DNA of 64,000 nucleotides, taken from the NCBI GenBank assembly GCA_012295275.1, contig CM022673.1, forward strand, positions 14,673,288-14,737,287, given 5' to 3'. Below, one piece after another: positions 59,308 through 64,000 of the stretch. This DNA is from Chrysomallon squamiferum (taxonomy: Eukaryota > Mollusca > Gastropoda > Neomphalida > Peltospiridae). The notes beneath the pieces are model-generated. The model was not told where the DNA came from. It did no database searches and was given only the letters and a program-made list of their open reading frames with translations. Within the stretch, counting starts at the first letter, position 1. Each line of letters begins with the position of its first letter. Both the position numbers and the translations under genes were made by a program.

Positions 59308-60389
59308 CACCTCATTTAACTTGTACTTAACATTTTAGTTTATTTATTAAAAGATGTTTTCAAAATAATTGTTCATTCATGACTACACTTTTAGTTTGTA
59401 AGAAAGTTTTTCTTTCTAATTACCAATGTGTCAGTGTCTGCCCTTTAGCTGGATGCTTTATTTATTTCTCTCGGGGGAGGTAGGAAAGATTTTTAAACAC
59501 AGTGTTGACATGAAAGGCAAATCTTTGTTGATCTGACATGCCATTAGTGACGTCTTGCATTTTCCAACATCTCTTTCTTCATGCATCAACAACAAAAGAA
59601 AGTCTAACATTAGGTGTTTTTCTAAATGTGTTACAAAAATAATTTAATTAATTTGTGTATATGTTGGATGACATTTGAAAAAAAAAGGAGAGAGAGAGAA
59701 AAAAAAACTGAGCCTGGTTTTTGGTACATTTTAGTATTAAGTTATCACCTGTCCAAAATTTAGATTTTTGTTTTTCTGATGATTTGACACATGAAATTTA
59801 CTAGCAGCCACTTGGATTGACATCATAATTTGCTGCAAGTATTACAGTATTTTAAAAACCAATACAGAACACATCTCAGTAGATTGATAGCTCTAGGAAG
59901 ATTGATCCTGCATCTGTGAGCTGCACTATAAGAAAATTACTCCTAATTTTAAGAGATTGTCGGTTGCACGTTTTTGGTATAATAAATGGTCAATAAGGAG
60001 TCATTTTTTAAAATTATATTTTTTTTATATTTATCATAAAAAGATGTGCTAGGTACCACTGCAAAGTTCCATTTCAGAATAGTTCCACAGATACCAATAA
60101 AATTTAGATCTCTTCAATTTCATATTTTTGGCTACATGCAGGCTACAAGTCAGGTATGGTTTTTTGAATAGACATGCAGACAGATAGGGGTGTGGGTGGG
60201 TGGTCATTTAAATAGACATGTTAAGTATACGGCAGATAGGAGATGTATGTGTGTGTGTGGTGTGTTTAGAAATTAAGTGCAGCTGAGACAGGAGGTGTAT
60301 GGAAATTGTTAATATTGAACAGTGATGCAGGAGGAGAAAATTGAAAACTAACATAAAGGTTTGATAAGGACACATTTACAACCAATTTC

Positions 60390-60630
60390 CAGTGTTTTTA
60401 TGGCCACCTCCAATGAGGCTGCTGAAAATAGCTGATTGAAAATAACTTGGTGTGTGATTTTATTGCGAGAGAATGCTTTTCTTCTTGCCCATGCTGAGCA
60501 GTTTGATGTGATTACTTTACGTTGTGTGAGCCTATCTGTGACACGTCATTAAGTGCTTGTATAGACGTGCTTACCTCTGCGCTTACTATCAGCTTAGCAA
60601 TCAATAAAGTGGTCATTTCATAACTTACTG
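60390..60630. promoter_or_regulatory. Candidate non-coding regulatory block in PLCL-like intron 1
   Basis: A complex, repeat-free stretch with higher GC than its flanks, carrying TGCTGAGCA, GTGACACGTCATTAAG and AGCAATCAATAAAG. No open frame or splice sites fit an exon. Regulatory role is inference from composition only. Confidence 0.25.
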
Positions 60631-61057
60631 ATTTAGTGTTTTACACATAGAACTAAACTACAACTTCTTTACTTGTAATTAAATTAACCTGTTTAATACA
60701 TCTTTCGTTAACCTTTCAACAGACAATAATTCAGTTTCATCTAATGTAAAATAATAACTTTTGCTGACCATTAATTGAGTTTTAGCTGACCCATAATTGA
60801 ACATTGGGTAACCTAAATTTGAACTTTACTGGTCTGTAATTGAACTCCGACTGATATATAATTTAGACTTACTGGTATGCAATTTGTAACTACTTGTGTA
60901 CAATTTAACAATCTACTTCAGGTAATTCAAATTGACATCCACTCTAATTTAAACACCTTTCTAATTTTTTACTCATCATTAATCTAGTCTTCCCAGTGTG
61001 ACTGTGTGTGCATGTGTGTGTGTCTGTAATGATGTAGTCTGCAAATGCTCAGGCAAC

Positions 61058-61058
61058 A

Positions 61059-61090
<32 letters not shown>
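61058..61090. repeat. (CA)n microsatellite
   Basis: Sixteen CA units. Confidence 0.9.
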
Positions 61091-61092
<2 letters not shown>

Positions 61093-62659
61093 CACACAAT
61101 ACACAGGGTACAAAACTGTTAAGATTTCTCTGCTGAATGTTTCCATGTGTTGAAGACTTCAGAAAATGCACATCAATGTCAACACCAGGTAGAAATATTT
61201 GTGTTATTTCACAACTTCCTTGTAAAATGAACAATTTCGTTCAGTGCAAACAGCTGCTTGTGAACTCAACGTCCATTAACCTTTTTTTTTCTTTAATTAT
61301 TTATTTATAAAGCAAAAGAAAAGAGAAAAAATTGGGGTGTTGGAAAGAGTGCATTATCATGGTTCTTATTTTGTTGTTAGAATATACATACCAGACAAAC
61401 TACGAGTTAAAATATAAGACTTAAAGAGTAATATTAATTTATAATTACAGTCTTTAATTTAAAAAAAAAAAATTTGTTTTAATTTATTGTTCAGTTTTTT
61501 TTGTGTGTGTTTTTAAAAAATTCAGATTTCTCTTTGACTAAAGGCAGTTATAACATGGTGTAATTATTGCTGAGATCCATTAAAGCTGTTAACATCACTT
61601 TTTGTCCTCAAGTCAGATACTAGTATTTCAAGAAATTAATGAGAAAAAAAAAAAAAAATAATAATAATAATAGTTGTGAAGGGGAAAGAAAAGATTTATC
61701 AGGAATTATTATTATTATTGTTATTATAACAAAAGTTAATATTATATAAAGTAAATACTTTTTTAAATAGATTTCCACACACACTGCATATTTGTTAGTC
61801 ATAATAACAATTATCAGTTTGATCAGACATGTCCAAAATACTTTGATACATATTTTTGTACCTATTTAATTGGATGAAAAGTAAATAAAAATAAATGATT
61901 AATAGATTCAAATCAACTTTATATTTATTATATTTGTGTTTGGCATAGAAATATATTTAATTTAATAGTCACTCCTGTCAAGTTGGCTGTTAATGTGTCT
62001 GTGTTGTGACTGAGCCAGAGTTAATTAGGGATTTGCATCTGCAAATGTCTAAATATGAACTGTTTCATGGATATTATTAGAGACCAGAAAACAACAGTTG
62101 ATGTTATAAATACATTTTTGCCAACTTTAAATACAGATTAGTATTTAAGAAACAAAAAATAATAAAAATAGTAATAAAGAGAGAAAAGAAAAGAAAGAAA
62201 AAATTAATCTGCTTTTATGAAATTAAAAAAAACTTGCCATCCAAGAAGATTCCAATAATCTTCACCATAAACCTAGAGATCAAGCGGCATCTGTGTTATT
62301 GTTAGTATTTTGTGTAAATTGTGACAGTGTTCTATAGAATATGTAAATCCTGACAATGTTGTATATAACTTGTAGATCCTAGCTGTTGTATAGAACCTGT
62401 AAATCCTGACAATGTTGTATATATCTACCTAAGATGGTACTGACAAGTGTTTGACTTATTTATTTAATTTTAGTTTGTTACTGATTCATGCTTCAAAACC
62501 TTTGAAATTAATTGTGAATAATTTTTATGTTTCATATATATTAAAGATATTACTGTATCAGTAACAAGTCATTACATTTGGATATCAGCAATTGCATAGT
62601 TCTTGTTAACATGTTATTAAATGGAAGTATATATATAGGTTACAAGAGAGCAGTGCTAT

Positions 62660-63235
62660 ATGTGAAAGTGGACTAAATTTAGTAGACGTAGTGGTAGTTA
62701 AATGGAAAATCCCTAAATTTGGTAGTAGTTGTAGTTATATGGACATAGACTAAATTGGGTGGAAGTAGTGGTAGATGAAGTGGACTAAATTTGGTAGATG
62801 TAGTTATGTGGACATAGACTAAATTGGGTAGAAGTAGTAGTAGATGAAGTGGACTAAATTTGGTAGATGTAGTTGTAGTTGTATGGACATAGACTAAATT
62901 GGGTGGAAGTAGTAGTAGATGAAGTGGACTTAAATTTGGTAGATGTAGTTGTAGTTATATGGACAGAGACTATATTGGGTAAAAGTAGTGGTAGTTATAT
63001 GGAAGAAGACTAAATCTGGTAGAAATAGTCATAGTTATATGGATGTATCCTAAATTTGGTAAAGGAATGGTAATTATATGGATGTAGACTAAATTTGGTA
63101 GAGTAGTGGTAGTTATGCGGAAGTAGGCTAAATTTGGTAGAAGTAGTGGTAGTTATATGGAAGTGGGCCAGATTGTCTGGAAGTAGATATAGTTAAGTGT
63201 AAGTAGACTTAGCTAAGTGTAAGCAGAGATATAAA
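62660..63235. repeat. Minisatellite of GACTAAATTTGGTAGAAGTAG-type units
   Basis: Some 14 or more units of 35-45 bp built from TGGACNTAGACTAAATTGGG then TGGAAGTAGTGGTAG. The middle part alternates two unit types to give a higher-order period. Confidence 0.88.
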
Positions 63236-63449
63236 TGTAAGTAATTTTAACCCAGACATCTGACTCATCTGATGATCATTCGTATAAGACTAATTCAATT
63301 GGACATCATTTATGGGTAATTATTTTTACTGATGCTGTCATTGATATGGTAATTACTTTTACACTGATGTGATCATTCAGGTATTGGCGATGCAGGATGT
63401 TTTAGATGCAAGGCAGTGATTTTATTTGGTGATTTGCTTTGTCAAACAC

Positions 63450-63790
63450 TTTTATTCCAGTCCGCTGACTTCTCTTACCTGGCTCGCCAGTCGAACTGAT
63501 GGCAGAATGAGAATTAGTTGCATGATGGCGCTGCCTGGTGCTTGCCTCAATTTGATGTAATAAGAGTTATTGATTGGACGAACCTGCTTACAGTGGCTGT
63601 GACAACACGCAAACTATGTGGCTCAAACTGCGAGAATGAAAGCGTGATGCTGACTAGCAATCACACTGACACGCGTAATGTGAGGTGAATGTAATACAAA
63701 CAGTATTTCACGGCTCTGCGTGAATCACCTTCTTTATCTCTAACTCCACAGAACAGCTAAAGGTCAAAGCCGGCTACTTTAGCAGACATA
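63450..63790. promoter_or_regulatory. Candidate non-coding regulatory block near the right edge
   Basis: Complex sequence with CpGs in an AT-rich intron. It includes GATGGCGCTGCC, GATGTAATAAGAG and TTATTGATTGG (homeodomain/PBX-like cores). No frame is open across it on either strand. Function is inferred only. Confidence 0.25.
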
Positions 63791-64000
63791 AATTTGAGTT
63801 TTATTAGCTACCAGCTTTATTTTATTTTAAAAAGCCTCTTAAGAAAAAAAAAAAAAAAAAAAAAAAAGCAGTTAAAAAACCCACAAAAAAACCCACACTT
63901 CCTGGTGAGGATAATGGATGTGCTTATGCAACTCAGCAGTATTTAATATATTAAAGAAGATGTAATTAGTAAAAAAAAAAAACTAAAAAAAAATACCAAC

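Larger units (their letters stand above)
50429..64000 (+). other. PLCL-like intron 1 (at least 13.5 kb), no further exon found
   Basis: I searched for the PH-domain start that should follow the exon 1 junction and saw nothing in any plus-strand frame. The region holds microsatellites, several tandem repeats, one tRNA-like SINE relic and two less AT-rich blocks described separately. Confidence 0.6.

Overview
This window is AT-rich animal nuclear DNA. Genes are split by many GT-AG introns, and the non-coding part is crowded with microsatellites (CT/GA, CA/GT, TTA, TTTA) and minisatellites. The gene families (a secreted ADAM metalloprotease, a selenocysteine deiodinase, a USP44/49-type deubiquitinase and a PLC-like/PRIP protein) mark a bilaterian. 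Base composition, simple-repeat load and a Sec-containing deiodinase with a large secreted alpha/beta-hydrolase fit a lophotrochozoan, most likely a gastropod mollusc; the species-level guess is inference. There are no operons, CRISPR arrays, rRNA genes or intact transposon ORFs.

Layout, left to right. 1.8-13.5 kb (- strand): the first six coding exons (residues 1-175, signal peptide and most of the prodomain) of an ADAM protease; the catalytic part lies beyond the left edge. 14.9-16.8 kb (-): an intact intronless 631-aa gene of unrecognised family. 17.7-19.6 kb (+): an iodothyronine deiodinase with an in-frame TGA (Sec), coding part in one exon, and a convincing SECIS stem-loop in its 3'UTR. 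20.5-30 kb (-): a seven-exon, 500-aa secreted alpha/beta-hydrolase-fold protein whose nucleophile position is Gly. 30-38.7 kb: intergenic, simple repeats, no gene recognised. 38.7-48 kb (-): a fifteen-exon USP44/USP49-like deubiquitinase. 50.2-64 kb (+): the first coding exon of a PLCL/PRIP gene followed by more than 13.5 kb of its first intron, with tandem repeats and two less AT-rich islands that may be regulatory.

Exon coordinates were derived by hand from splice signals, and the reading phase closes exactly across every junction of the ADAM, hydrolase and USP44 models. No common pathway links these neighbours.

The most unusual structure is that exon/intron boundaries are duplicated in tandem. 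The whole intron after USP44 coding exon 11 is a minisatellite of about 34 units, each carrying a copy of that exon's end and donor site. Two other exons (ADAM exon 2, USP44 exon 14) have decayed copies of their acceptor edges just upstream in the intron. USP44 exon 7 also shows a frame conflict with a strong but stop-containing alternative acceptor.
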